From Afipia massiliensis (GTDB lineage Bacteria; Pseudomonadota; Alphaproteobacteria; Rhizobiales; Xanthobacteraceae), in NCBI RefSeq assembly GCF_014203115.1, contig NZ_JACHIJ010000004.1, forward strand, positions 124,001 to 188,000: a DNA stretch of 64,000 nucleotides, given 5' to 3'. The translations under genes were made by a program, and so were the position numbers. Positions within the stretch are counted from its first letter, which is position 1; every line of letters starts with the position of its first letter. This document shows positions 54,948 to 63,696 of this stretch, one piece after another. A model generated the notes under the pieces. It saw only the letters and a list, made by a program, of their open reading frames with translations. It was not told the origin of the DNA and did not search any database.

Positions 54948-55505
54948 TCACGCCTTGAGTCGCGCCTCGGACTCTTTCAGCGCCCGCGAAAACACCTTGG
55001 CGTCGTTGAAGGCCCGCGCCAGCACCAGCGCTCCCTGAATCTCCAGCACCGCATGCTCCGACTTGCGGCGGGCGACGTTCTTCTCGTCGCCGAGACGCCG
55101 CAGTGCGGCAGCCAGCGCATCGACCCAGCCGGCGAAATAGTCCTTCACCTTCTCGCCGAACAGATCGCGCGACGCGCCAAGCGCGACGACGCCGACAAGA
55201 CAGACCCGTTGACCCGAACGGAAATAGTCATCCGTCGCGGCGTACATGTCCGCAACGCCCTTCACAGGATCGGACGCCGTGCGCAGCGGCGTGTAGATCC
55301 TGTCGACGAACCAGCGATCGATGGCGGCCAGCACCTCCGTCGCCATCTGCTCTTTGCCGCCGGGAAAAAAGTTGTAGAGGCTGCCCTTGCCGAGACCGGT
55401 GGCTTCGGAAATCAGCGTGAGCGTTGCCCCCTCATAGCCGTGCGCGCGGAACACTTCCGCCAGTAACAACAGGACATCCGCGCGCTCGGTGACCGTCTTC
55501 ACCAT
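54948..55505 (-). CDS. TetR/AcrR family regulator
   Basis: A 185-residue regulator of the LmrA/YxaF-like group. The helix-turn-helix covers about 8-55 (GYEGATLTLISEATGLGKGS and LYNFFPGGKEQMATEVL). The C-terminal domain has GQRVCLVGVVALGASRDLFG and FAGWVDALAAALRRLG. It starts 20 nt after the DUF1348 gene stop, so the two are likely an operon, and it probably acts at the dyads upstream of that gene. The ligand is unknown. Confidence 0.88.
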   Translation of the reverse strand: MVKTVTERADVLLLLAEVFRAHGYEGATLTLISEATGLGKGSLYNFFPGGKEQMATEVLAAIDRWFVDRIYTPLRTASDPVKGVADMYAATDDYFRSGQRVCLVGVVALGASRDLFGEKVKDYFAGWVDALAAALRRLGDEKNVARRKSEHAVLEIQGALVLARAFNDAKVFSRALKESEARLKA

Positions 55506-55525
55506 TTCAATCCTTCAAGACCCGC

Positions 55526-55993
55526 CTAGTTCGGAACCGGAGCCAGCCCCGGCGTGTCCGCGGGGCGCGGCCCCGGTGCGGTCCAATGAAACCGGCGCTC
55601 GCTGTCCTTGATCGCGACATCGTTGATGCTGGCTTCGCGGCGCTTCATCAAGCCGTGTTCGTCGAATTCCCAGTTTTCGTTGCCATAGGATCGGAACCAC
55701 TGCCCGGCGTGATCATGCCACTCGTACTGGAAACGCACCGAGATGAAATTCCGGTCGAACGCCCACAGATCCTTGATCAGGCGGTACTCGTGTTCCTTGG
55801 CCCATTTGCGGGTGAGGAATTCGACAATCGCGGCGCGGCCCTGAAAGAACTCCGAGCGGTTACGCCAGATGCTGTCCTCGGTGTAGGCCAGCGAGACCTT
55901 CACAGGGTCGCGCGAATTCCAGGCGTCTTCCGCCATGCGCGCCTTTTGCGCGGCGGTCTCCCGGGTAAATGGCGGCAGCGGCGGACGGGACAT
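55526..55993 (-). CDS. DUF1348 (SnoaL-like) family protein
   Basis: A 155-residue member of the nuclear-transport-factor-2/SnoaL-like superfamily, DUF1348 branch. From the ATG at 55993 it begins [60 protein letters not shown] and [20 protein letters not shown] are the core family blocks. The function is not established; small-molecule isomerase or hydratase chemistry is typical of the fold. It is in an apparent operon with the TetR gene, behind TTTGTAC-type dyads. Confidence 0.85.
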   Translation of the reverse strand: MSRPPLPPFTRETAAQKARMAEDAWNSRDPVKVSLAYTEDSIWRNRSEFFQGRAAIVEFLTRKWAKEHEYRLIKDLWAFDRNFISVRFQYEWHDHAGQWFRSYGNENWEFDEHGLMKRREASINDVAIKDSERRFHWTAPGPRPADTPGLAPVPN

Positions 55994-56008
55994 GACGAGC
56001 TCCAGTTT

Positions 56009-56044
56009 GTACCGATGAGTACAAACTTTTACCAATCGGTACAA
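56009..56044. promoter_or_regulatory. Nested dyads upstream of the DUF1348-tetR operon
   Basis: TTTGTAC and GTACAAA with 6 bp between form a perfect dyad near 56009-56028. TTGTACCGAT near 56010 and ATCGGTACAA near 56035 form a second, wider perfect inverted repeat. Both share the GTACCGAT half-site, pointing to two adjacent TetR sites. Confidence 0.55.
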
Positions 56045-56073
56045 CACGTCAAGTTCGAAGATTCAAAGCGTTT

Positions 56074-56526
56074 TCAGGCCGCGTCCTGATCGGCCTTCAT
56101 GGCGATGCGCAGCGCTTTCGGAATCGGCCGCGCGCGGCCGCCGGAGACGAACGCGACCTTGACCCGCGCCTCCACCAGCACCTCGTCGCCGCGCCGGACT
56201 TCCTGCGCCAGCGTGATCGATGCGCCCCGAATGTCGGCGGGCACCGTCACGACATCGAGCACATCGTCCATCCGCGCGGGCTTGAGATACTCGATCTGCA
56301 TCGAGCGGACCACGAAGGCGAAACCGGGCGCCTCGTTCTGTGCTTCCGCGAACAGCGCATGCTGGTCGGCGCCGAGCAGCCGCAGATAATTGGTGCGGCC
56401 GCGCTCCATGAAACGCAGATAATTGGCGTGATAGACGATGCCGGTGAAATCGGTGTCTTCGTAATAGACACGCACCTGCATCACATGCTTGCCGTCGCGG
56501 ATCGATCCGTCGAGATGAATTGTCAT
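56074..56526 (-). CDS. ybgC: Tol-Pal system-associated acyl-CoA thioesterase
   Basis: A 150-residue hotdog-fold thioesterase, usually the gene just before tolQ. VYYEDTDFTGIVYHANYLRF contains the catalytic Asp26 and the conserved GIVYH block, and MERGRTNYLRLLG follows. From the ATG at 56526 it starts MTIHLDGSIRDGKHVMQV; a TTG six codons upstream is possible. The usual ybgC-tolQ adjacency is broken here by about 7.3 kb of accessory genes. Confidence 0.94.
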   Translation of the reverse strand: MTIHLDGSIRDGKHVMQVRVYYEDTDFTGIVYHANYLRFMERGRTNYLRLLGADQHALFAEAQNEAPGFAFVVRSMQIEYLKPARMDDVLDVVTVPADIRGASITLAQEVRRGDEVLVEARVKVAFVSGGRARPIPKALRIAMKADQDAA

Positions 56527-56565
56527 ACCCACCGTTTTGCGCAAAATGTCCGCCGCTGCAAGCCG

Positions 56566-57483
56566 CTACACCACGCCGGACGCAGGCGCACCCAGCGTGA
56601 CCAGCACGATTTCCGGTGGAACGCCCAGACGGAACGGCAGGATGCTGCAGCCGAGGCCACCGGAAACGATCACGTCGCATTTCTCGCGGCTGTGGCCATA
56701 CGCGAACTTGCCGCCGTAGCGAGTCGGCACCACCGGCGACCAGCCGAACAGCCTGACCTGACCACCATGGGTATGACCGCTCAATTGCAAAGCCACGCGG
56801 GCGGGCACCCGCACCGCAACGTCCGGCTCGTGAGCCAGAAGGATCACCGGCGCGTCGTCTTTCACTTTTGCCAACGTCGCCGAGAGATCATCAACGCCGA
56901 TGCGGCTGACCGGCCGGAAGCGCCGCGCAGGCAGATACGCCAATTGATCCCCGAGACCCGCCAGCCAGAACGGGCGACCGTCCTTGGTCAGGCGCTGCGC
57001 ATCATTCTCGTAAACCGGAATACCGGCAGCCTCGAGTGCACGCCGCGCAACCGTGTGGCCCTCGCCCGCGCGCTGGATCGTCTTATCGTCCCACCAGTCA
57101 TGATTGCCGAGGATCGCATGTACGCCGAGCGGCGCCTTTAGACCGCCCAACACAGGCGCCCATTCATCCGCAGGAATGTAACGCGTCACCTGACGATGCC
57201 CGGCGACGTAGTCGCCCAGCAGCACGACGACATCCGCTTTGAGACGATTGGTGCGATCGACGATGCCCTGGATGCGATCGAGCGACATCCACGGATCGCA
57301 GGCATGAAGGTCTGTGATGACTGCGATCTTGAGATTGAAGTCTGCCGGCCACTGCGGCGGCGCGATGTCATAGCGCGTGACCCGCAGCCGGGCCGGCTCG
57401 ACACCGAATCCATAGGCCGTGGTCGAAGCGCCAAAAGCGCCAAGCCCAGCCATCAAACGGAGAAAATGTCGGCGAGAAATCAT
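56566..57483 (-). CDS. Tat-exported metallophosphoesterase
   Basis: A 305-residue calcineurin-like phosphoesterase. MISRRHFLRLMAGLGAFGAS is a clear twin-arginine signal (SRRHFLR). Metal motifs are ITDLHACDPWM, VVLLGDYVAG, LGNHDWWDD, LAHEPDVA and SGHTHGGQVRLFG. The HACD spacing fits the YkuE/UDP-diacylglucosamine-like membrane-anchored group. Located between ruvB and ybgC on the same strand, 50 nt after ruvB. The substrate is unknown. Confidence 0.9.
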   Translation of the reverse strand: MISRRHFLRLMAGLGAFGASTTAYGFGVEPARLRVTRYDIAPPQWPADFNLKIAVITDLHACDPWMSLDRIQGIVDRTNRLKADVVVLLGDYVAGHRQVTRYIPADEWAPVLGGLKAPLGVHAILGNHDWWDDKTIQRAGEGHTVARRALEAAGIPVYENDAQRLTKDGRPFWLAGLGDQLAYLPARRFRPVSRIGVDDLSATLAKVKDDAPVILLAHEPDVAVRVPARVALQLSGHTHGGQVRLFGWSPVVPTRYGGKFAYGHSREKCDVIVSGGLGCSILPFRLGVPPEIVLVTLGAPASGVV

Positions 57484-57533
57484 GAATGGTTAATCGTGAT
57501 GCGCCCCATCCATGCCCATGAATTGAAGCGGAA

Positions 57534-58586
57534 TTACGGTTCCCCGTCGCTCTCGCCTCCCCCGAACAGTCCGAATTGCGACGGATCGCGCGACGGCTCG
57601 GTCAGGCCGAGGTGCCGGAAGGCATGCGAGGTCAGAAGCCGCCCGCGCGGCGTGCGCTGCAGATAGCCGCATTGAATCAGGAACGGCTCGATAATGTCCT
57701 CGATGGCGTCGCGCGGCTCGGACAGCGCCGCCGCCATGGTCTCGACGCCAACCGGTCCGCCGCCGTAGTTCATGGCGATGGTTGTCAGGTAACGGCGGTC
57801 CATCGCATCAAGGCCCGCCTTGTCCACTTCCAGCGCGCCGAGCGCATTGTCCGCGATCTTGCGGTCGATGGCGCTCGCATCCGCAGCCGACGCGAAATCG
57901 CGCACCCGCCGCAGCAAGCGCCCCGCGATGCGCGGCGTGCCGCGCGCGCGTCGGGCAATTTCGTTGGCGCCGTCCGGCGTCATGCCGATGTTGAGCACCC
58001 GGGCACCACGAGTGACGATCTTTTCCAGTTCTTCCTCGGTGTAGAAATTCAGCCGGATCGGAATGCCGAAGCGATCGCGCAGCGGATTGGTCAGAAGCCC
58101 TGCCCGCGTGGTTGCGCCGACCAGCGTGAACTTCGCCAGATCGATTTTCACCGACCGCGCCGCCGGCCCCTCACCGATGATGAGGTCAAGCTGAAAATCC
58201 TCCATCGCCGGATAGAGCACTTCCTCCACGGCGGGACTGAGCCGGTGGATTTCGTCGATGAACAGGACGTCGCGCTCTTCAAGGTTGGTCAGCAGCGCGG
58301 CGAGATCGCCGGCCTTGGCGATCACAGGACCAGAAGTGGCGCGAAATCCGACGCCAAGTTCGCGCGCCACGATCTGCGCCAGCGTGGTCTTGCCGAGGCC
58401 CGGCGGGCCAACGAACAGCACGTGATCGAGCGCTTCGCTGCGCTTCCGTGCTGCATCGATGAACACCTGCAGATTGGCGCGCGCCTGCTGCTGGCCGACA
58501 AACTCGGACAGGTTCTGCGGACGCAGCGAGGTGTCGCCGATGTCGTCGGCGCGGCGTTCGGGGGTAACGATGCGGGGCGAAGTCAT
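57534..58586 (-). CDS. ruvB: Holliday junction branch migration helicase RuvB
   Basis: A 350-residue AAA+ motor that drives branch migration with RuvA. Walker A is [15 protein letters not shown] near residue 60, Walker [12 protein letters not shown], and sensor [19 protein letters not shown]. The C-terminal winged-helix region ends with the [18 protein letters not shown] motif. Its ATG overlaps the stop of the upstream membrane-protein gene (ATGA). Confidence 0.97.
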   Translation of the reverse strand: MTSPRIVTPERRADDIGDTSLRPQNLSEFVGQQQARANLQVFIDAARKRSEALDHVLFVGPPGLGKTTLAQIVARELGVGFRATSGPVIAKAGDLAALLTNLEERDVLFIDEIHRLSPAVEEVLYPAMEDFQLDLIIGEGPAARSVKIDLAKFTLVGATTRAGLLTNPLRDRFGIPIRLNFYTEEELEKIVTRGARVLNIGMTPDGANEIARRARGTPRIAGRLLRRVRDFASAADASAIDRKIADNALGALEVDKAGLDAMDRRYLTTIAMNYGGGPVGVETMAAALSEPRDAIEDIIEPFLIQCGYLQRTPRGRLLTSHAFRHLGLTEPSRDPSQFGLFGGGESDGEP

Positions 58587-59116
58587 GGCGTATGTTTAAC
58601 CCGATGCAGCGGACGGGCAAGCCACCAGCAGAAGCTGGCCGCAAGAAATGCCAGCACGCCCAATAGTGAGAACAGCGAAAGCGCCTGCGCCGGCGACTGC
58701 ACGCTCGGCAGGATCAGCGCGGAAGATTCGCTCGGGTGGATGAACATGCCGAACACGATGAAGCCCGCTGCGGCGATGCCTGCTGCGAGCCATGCCATCC
58801 AGATCGCATTGATGTCCGCATAGACCGCGGTCCACGCGAAGATGGTTCCGGCCGCCACCGATGGCAAAAACGATGCGAGAATCGCGACCGCCGCCAGCAG
58901 CCATGCCGCGAACGAGGCAACCGTGCGCAATGCGTCGAGATCGGCGATGGCGAGCAGCAGTTGCAGCAGCGGCGCGCCCAGCGCGATCACCAGCAGCGAG
59001 ACAATCGCGGCGACCGTCAGCGGTCCAGCTATCGTGAAGATCGCAACGATGCCGAGAAACCGTAAGGCCCGCTTGAGACCTTCGCGCCCGGCGATTGCAT
59101 CCTGGGCGCCGGTCAC
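58583..59116 (-). CDS. Hypothetical membrane protein between ruvA and ruvB
   Basis: A 177-residue protein with four to five hydrophobic helices, for example [40 protein letters not shown] and [21 protein letters not shown] do not recognise a named family. It overlaps ruvA by 4 nt (GTGA) and ruvB by 4 nt, so it is translated with them. Its presence inside a recombination operon is odd; no repair motif is visible. Confidence 0.8.
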   Translation of the reverse strand: MTGAQDAIAGREGLKRALRFLGIVAIFTIAGPLTVAAIVSLLVIALGAPLLQLLLAIADLDALRTVASFAAWLLAAVAILASFLPSVAAGTIFAWTAVYADINAIWMAWLAAGIAAAGFIVFGMFIHPSESSALILPSVQSPAQALSLFSLLGVLAFLAASFCWWLARPLHRVKHTP

Positions 59117-59730
59117 TTCGACAATTCCTTGAGCCCGAGCCGGATGAGCTGCGCGGTCTCGGCCTTCTCGCCTGCGCTGCGCGATGCCGCTGCAATGGCG
59201 GCAGCAGCCTGCGGTTGGCCGTAGCCGAGATTGACCAGCGCGGAGATCGCGTCGGTGACGGGACGCGGTGCACGGTTGTCGTCGAGCGCGCCGGACAGAT
59301 GCACCACGGCGGGATCGACAGTGGCAAAGGCCGGTGTCTTGTCTTTCAATTCAGTGACGATGCGTTCCGCAACTTTCGGGCCGACGCCGGGCGTGCGCGC
59401 CACCGCGGCCTTGTCGCGCAGCGCAATCGCATTGGCGAGGTCGGACGGCGGCAAGGTCGAGAGCACCGCGAGCGCCACCTTCGCGCCGACGCCCTGAACG
59501 GTTTGCAGCAGGCGGAACCATTCACGCTCCATGTCGCTGCGAAAGCCGAACAGCTTGATCTGGTCTTCGCGGACATAGGTTTCGATGGAAAGCACCGCGG
59601 CTTCGCCGGGCTGCGGCAGCGCCTGCAAGGTGCGCGCCGAGCAGTGCACCTGATAGCCGACGCCCTGCACATCGAGGATCACGTAATCCTCGCCGTAGGA
59701 ATCGATCAGCCCTTTGAGTTTTCCGATCAC
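59113..59730 (-). CDS. ruvA: Holliday junction DNA helicase RuvA
   Basis: A 205-residue tetrameric Holliday-junction binding protein. It starts at the GTG at 59730 ([20 protein letters not shown]). The N-terminal OB domain includes [11 protein letters not shown] and [17 protein letters not shown]. The two helix-hairpin-helix motifs are [19 protein letters not shown] and [20 protein letters not shown]. The C-terminal domain III binds RuvB. Located three bases after the LysE gene, in one operon. Confidence 0.96.
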   Translation of the reverse strand: MIGKLKGLIDSYGEDYVILDVQGVGYQVHCSARTLQALPQPGEAAVLSIETYVREDQIKLFGFRSDMEREWFRLLQTVQGVGAKVALAVLSTLPPSDLANAIALRDKAAVARTPGVGPKVAERIVTELKDKTPAFATVDPAVVHLSGALDDNRAPRPVTDAISALVNLGYGQPQAAAAIAAASRSAGEKAETAQLIRLGLKELSK

Positions 59731-59733
59731 CGG

Positions 59734-60360
59734 TTATGCCTGCCGTGTCGCAATGGCCGCCGCAGCGCCTGCCATCACACCGCCGCCGATCCGATTAAGC
59801 AATTTCATCGCGCGCGGACTGCGAAACAGCTTGCGCGCCCGCGCTGCCGCCAGCGCATAGCCGCCGAGTACGAATACCAGCACCACCGCGATGATACCGG
59901 CAAGCTCCGCGTAGCTGACAAGATCGATCCGGGAGACATCGATCAGCGTCGGCGTCAGCGCGAGATAAAATGCGATGGTCTTGGGATTGCCCAGCGTCAG
60001 CAACAGCTCGCCGAAAAACGAACGCCGCGGCTTGCCATCGACGTTACCGGCCGCATCGACGTCAACCGGTTTGGCCGGAGCCGTCCAGAGCCGATACGCG
60101 ATGAAAAGCAGATACGCCGCACCGGCATATTTGATAACGGCGAAGATCATCTCGAAACTGTTCGCCACGAACGACAGGCCCAGCACTGCGATCGCAAGCC
60201 AGATGATGTCGCCCAGTACGATGCCGCCGATGAAGGCCGGCACACCCGCGGTGCCGCGTCCGATCACGCGCGCCAATAGCGCAGCAATTGCCGGTCCCGG
60301 CGAGGCCGCCGCCACCAGAATGGCGAAGGCAAAAATCGTCAACGCGGTTATCGTCATCAT
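59734..60360 (-). CDS. LysE family translocator
   Basis: A 208-residue membrane exporter with about six helices, of the LysE/RhtB family that exports amino acids or related solutes. From the ATG at 60360 it reads MMTITALTIFAFAILVAAAS and then PGPAIAALLARVIGRGTAGV, the conserved PGP motif near residue 22. LLTLGNPKTIAFYLAL is the second signature. It lies between ruvC and ruvA, which is an unexpected member of that operon. Confidence 0.88.
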   Translation of the reverse strand: MMTITALTIFAFAILVAAASPGPAIAALLARVIGRGTAGVPAFIGGIVLGDIIWLAIAVLGLSFVANSFEMIFAVIKYAGAAYLLFIAYRLWTAPAKPVDVDAAGNVDGKPRRSFFGELLLTLGNPKTIAFYLALTPTLIDVSRIDLVSYAELAGIIAVVLVFVLGGYALAAARARKLFRSPRAMKLLNRIGGGVMAGAAAAIATRQA

Positions 60361-60423
60361 CAAATCCCTGTGCACGCTATCATCGCATCGAACCGGCCGC
60401 ACCGCCACCCATGCGACGACGTC

Positions 60424-60942
60424 TCAACGCGCCGCTGCCACCTTCAATTTCAGCATCGCGCTCTGGCGGTGATGGGCATGGGTGATGGCGATGGCGAGCG
60501 CGTCGGCGGCGTCCGGTGTTTTCGGATCGGCCTTCGGCAGCAAGACGCCGAGCATGACGCGGATCTGGTTCTTGTCGGCATGCCCAGCCCCGACCACGGT
60601 TTTCTTCACCTGGTTGGGTGCGTATTCCGCAACCGAAATGCCGAACATCGCAGGCGCCAGCATGGCGACGCCCCGCGCCTGACCGAGCTTGAGGGTCGAC
60701 GCCCCGTCCCTGTTGACGAACGTCTGCTCGACAGCGGCTTCCAGCGGCTTGAAGTCGCCGAGCACCCGGGCAAGGCCTTCGTGAATCGCCAAGAGACGCT
60801 CCGCCAGCGGCGACGTCTCGCGGGATTCCACCGAGCCGCAACCGACATAGATCAGCCGGTTGCCGTCAATGTCGATCACGCCCCAGCCGGTCCGGCGGAG
60901 ACCGGGATCGATCCCAAGAATGCGAATCGCGTGAGAAGTCAT
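60424..60942 (-). CDS. ruvC: Holliday junction resolvase RuvC
   Basis: A 172-residue endonuclease that cuts Holliday junctions. Acidic catalytic residues are in [16 protein letters not shown] (Asp12), VEQTFVN (Glu) and [16 protein letters not shown] (Asp pair). The ATG at 60942 opens the ruvC-lysE-ruvA-hypothetical-ruvB series. yebC, usually adjacent upstream, is separated by mgtE. Confidence 0.97.
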   Translation of the reverse strand: MTSHAIRILGIDPGLRRTGWGVIDIDGNRLIYVGCGSVESRETSPLAERLLAIHEGLARVLGDFKPLEAAVEQTFVNRDGASTLKLGQARGVAMLAPAMFGISVAEYAPNQVKKTVVGAGHADKNQIRVMLGVLLPKADPKTPDAADALAIAITHAHHRQSAMLKLKVAAAR

Positions 60943-61010
60943 GGCTTATGTTAGCGCAACGGCTTCCTCACGTCCGCAGAGGAGCGTGCGCGGGACACCG
61001 AAACCCACCT

Positions 61011-61105
61011 CATCGTCATGCCCGGCCTTGTGCCGGGCCTCCACGTCTTTCTTGAAGCAAGCGGTAAAGACGTGGATGGCCGGGATAAACCCGGCCATGA
61101 CGATG
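61011..61105. repeat. Long inverted repeat built from two REP-like units
   Basis: CATCGTCATG at 61011-61020 to CCACGTCTTT at 61041-61050 faces AAAGACGTGG from 61066 to CATGACGATG ending at 61105. Each arm itself holds a small palindrome (CCCGGCCTTGTGCCGGG on the left, CCGGGATAAACCCGG on the right). The arms are about 40 nt, joined by 15 nt. A single unit occurs at 39770. Confidence 0.85.
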
Positions 61106-61122
61106 GAAAATACCTTTGCGAC

Positions 61123-62496
61123 CTACAGCAACGTCCCGCGCAGGATCAGCAGTGCCGCGCTGAAATAAATCATCAGTCCGGTGACGTCGACGAGGGTCGC
61201 GACAAAGGGCGCGGACGCGCTGGCCGGGTCGAATCCGACCCTTTGCAGGGCAAACGGAAGCATCGATCCCGCCACGGAACCGAATGTGACGACGCCGACA
61301 AGTGCTACGGCAACAGTCAGCCCCACCAGCATCCAGTGCTCGCCGTAGTCATAGATGCCGAGCTTCTGCCACATCACGACCCGCGCCATGCCGATGACGC
61401 CGAGCATTCCGCCGAGGATCAGGCCGGTCGGCAGTTCGCGCAGCATCACCCGCCACCAGTCCCCCAGCTTCACATCGCGCAGCGCGAGGGACCGGATCAG
61501 CAGCGAGGTCGCCTGCGAGCCCGAATTGCCGCCAGAACTCATGATCAGCGGAATGAAGAGGGTCAGCACCAGAGCCTTTTCCAGCTCACCTTCGAAATGC
61601 TGCATAACGCTCGCCGTCAGCATCTCGCTGACAAAAAGAATGGACAGCCAGCCGCCGCGTTTGCGGAGCATGCCGAGCAACCCGATCTGCATGTAGGGCT
61701 CTTCGGTCGCGGACATGCCGCCGAACTTCTGCACGTCTTCGGTATTCTCCTCGATGATGGCGTCGATGATGTCGTCCACCGTGACGATGCCGAGCAGATG
61801 CCCGGCCTTGTCGATCACCGGGACCGCCAGCAGATCGTGCCGCGTGATCAGGCGGGCAACGTCTTCGCGATCGATCAGGGGGAATGTGGTGATGGGCTCG
61901 CGGGTCGGAGCAAGGGTCAGGATGTTCGCCGACGGTTCACCCGAGATCAGCCTGCGCAGGGTGACTGCGCCGACGAGACGGCGGGTGAAGGGATCGAGCA
62001 GATAGATCGCATAGACGGTCTCGCGGGTCCGCTCGACCTTGCGAATATGCTGAAGCGTCTGCTCGACGGTCCAGTTGCTGGGCACGCTGACGAACTCGGT
62101 CGTCATCATCGCGCCGGCGGTGTTCTCCGGATAGGCCAGCAGGCCGACAATCGCTCCGCGGGATACGGCATCGAGCCCGGCCAGAAGCTCCGTCTTCGCG
62201 GGCTCGTCGAGCTGCTGCACGATGTCCGCCGCCATGTCGGCGGACATCCCTGCGAGCAAAGGTGCCGCGACATGACGAGGCAGCGCCTCGATGATCTCGG
62301 CGCCGAAATCCAGTTCCGGCTTGTCGAGAATCTCGATCGCGAACTCACGCGGCAGCAGCCGCATAACGTCCGCGGCGTCCGACGGCGGGAGTGTGTTGAG
62401 AATTTCGACGGTGTCGGCGGCGTGCTCGCCGATCAGGCTCGCGGCCAGAACAGCCGCATTGAAAGCGCCTTCATGCGCTGCATGGGTATCAGTCAT
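61123..62496 (-). CDS. mgtE: Magnesium transporter MgtE
   Basis: A 457-residue Mg2+ channel. The cytoplasmic N-domain (about 20-130) holds LLPREFAIEILDKPELDFG and ALPRHVAAPLLAGM. Two CBS domains follow (about 135-260), with VEQTLQHIRKVERTRETVYA and AVPVIDKAGHLLGIVTVDDI. The C-terminal five-helix channel domain (about 285-457) contains PLIMSSGGNSGSQATSLLIR and FASAPFVATLVDVTGLMIYF-like segments. The ATG at 62496 is immediately preceded by a stem-loop that covers its ribosome-binding site. Confidence 0.95.
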   Translation of the reverse strand: MTDTHAAHEGAFNAAVLAASLIGEHAADTVEILNTLPPSDAADVMRLLPREFAIEILDKPELDFGAEIIEALPRHVAAPLLAGMSADMAADIVQQLDEPAKTELLAGLDAVSRGAIVGLLAYPENTAGAMMTTEFVSVPSNWTVEQTLQHIRKVERTRETVYAIYLLDPFTRRLVGAVTLRRLISGEPSANILTLAPTREPITTFPLIDREDVARLITRHDLLAVPVIDKAGHLLGIVTVDDIIDAIIEENTEDVQKFGGMSATEEPYMQIGLLGMLRKRGGWLSILFVSEMLTASVMQHFEGELEKALVLTLFIPLIMSSGGNSGSQATSLLIRSLALRDVKLGDWWRVMLRELPTGLILGGMLGVIGMARVVMWQKLGIYDYGEHWMLVGLTVAVALVGVVTFGSVAGSMLPFALQRVGFDPASASAPFVATLVDVTGLMIYFSAALLILRGTLL

Positions 62497-62540
62497 AGCT
62501 CACCTTCAGGTTCTGCCGGCAACGGCAGGGTCGGTGAGCT
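62497..62540 (-). promoter_or_regulatory. Stem-loop occluding the mgtE ribosome-binding site
   Basis: On the minus strand AGCTCACC at the 5' side (62540-62533) pairs perfectly with GGTGAGCT at 62504-62497, which directly touches the ATG at 62496. An inner 6-bp stem CTGCCG/CGGCAG caps it with a TTGC loop. AAGGTGAG, the only Shine-Dalgarno, is inside the 3' arm. Confidence 0.7.
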
Positions 62541-62719
62541 GGCAGGTGCTCTAGACCACTGGGACCGTTGTCGGCGAAATACGTGGACTGTCGCTTGGCA
62601 TAGTTGATTGGTTTCCAGTGATGGGCATCGAACGCGAGCGGACGCGCCCCTGCGGCTGACATGATCCTTCAGCAGGGCGACGTCAAGAAAAAATCTTCAG
62701 GGATGGGGTCTGTTCGGCC

Positions 62720-63466
62720 TTACGCGCTCATCTTGGCCGCGAGGGCGTCCGACACCTCGAAATTCGCATAGACGTTCTGGACGTCATCATGCTCGTTCAG
62801 GAGATCGAGCAGCTTGAACAGCTTCTCGCCGGTCTCGTCGTCGACCGTAATGGTGTTCTGCGGCTTCCACACCAGCGCGGCCTTGCGCGCTTCGCCGAAC
62901 TTCGCCTCCAGCGCCTTGGCCACTTCGCGAAACGTCTCCGGCGATGCGAAGACTTCGTGGCCGTCTTCGCTCGACGCCACATCCTCGGCACCGGCCTCGA
63001 TCGCGGCTTCCAGCATGGCGTCATCGGAGGCGACCTTGGCGTCGTATTCGATCACGCCGACGCGGTCGAACATGAAGGACACCGAGCCGGTTTCGCCGAG
63101 ATTGCCGCCAGACTTGGTGAAGTAGGAACGGATGTCCGACGCAGCGCGATTGCGGTTGTCGGTCAGCGCCTCGACGATCACCGCGACGCCGCCGGGACCG
63201 TAGCCCTCGTAGCGGATCTCATCGTAGTTTTCGCCCTCGTTGCCGAGCGCCTTCTTGATGGCGCGCTCGATGTTGTCCTTGGGCACATTTTCCGCACGCG
63301 CCGCCGTGATCGCCAGCCGCAGGCGCGGGTTCATCGCCGGGTCCGGGGTTCCCAGTTTCGCCGCCACCGTGATTTCACGCGCGAGCTTGCCGAACATCTT
63401 GGACCGCATGGCGTCCTGCTTGCCCTTGCGGTGCATGATGTTCTTGAATTGGGAATGACCGGCCAT
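62720..63466 (-). CDS. yebC: YebC/PmpR family protein
   Basis: A 248-residue member of the YebC family, described as a DNA-binding regulator and, more recently, as a factor relieving ribosome stalling at proline stretches. [20 protein letters not shown] is the canonical N-terminus. [20 protein letters not shown] and [19 protein letters not shown] are the core blocks, and [20 protein letters not shown] marks the third. It is 223 nt upstream of mgtE on the same strand. Confidence 0.96.
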   Translation of the reverse strand: MAGHSQFKNIMHRKGKQDAMRSKMFGKLAREITVAAKLGTPDPAMNPRLRLAITAARAENVPKDNIERAIKKALGNEGENYDEIRYEGYGPGGVAVIVEALTDNRNRAASDIRSYFTKSGGNLGETGSVSFMFDRVGVIEYDAKVASDDAMLEAAIEAGAEDVASSEDGHEVFASPETFREVAKALEAKFGEARKAALVWKPQNTITVDDETGEKLFKLLDLLNEHDDVQNVYANFEVSDALAAKMSA

Positions 63467-63696
63467 CGGAAATCTCTCGGGTGTTCAGCGATGCGTTGCA
63501 TGATTCCCGGGCATTGTTAACGCAACGGCCCGGCGGGGCGGCGTTATATTCCGGGAACGGTCAAATTTAAAGGCAGAACGCCCGATTTTCGGTATGGCGA
63601 TACGCTTGATCGGCCACGACAGCGGCAAAAGTTAACCATGACTTCATGCCGGGGTGCGATAATGCCTACCTATTGCACATATTTTAGAGCCCCCTT

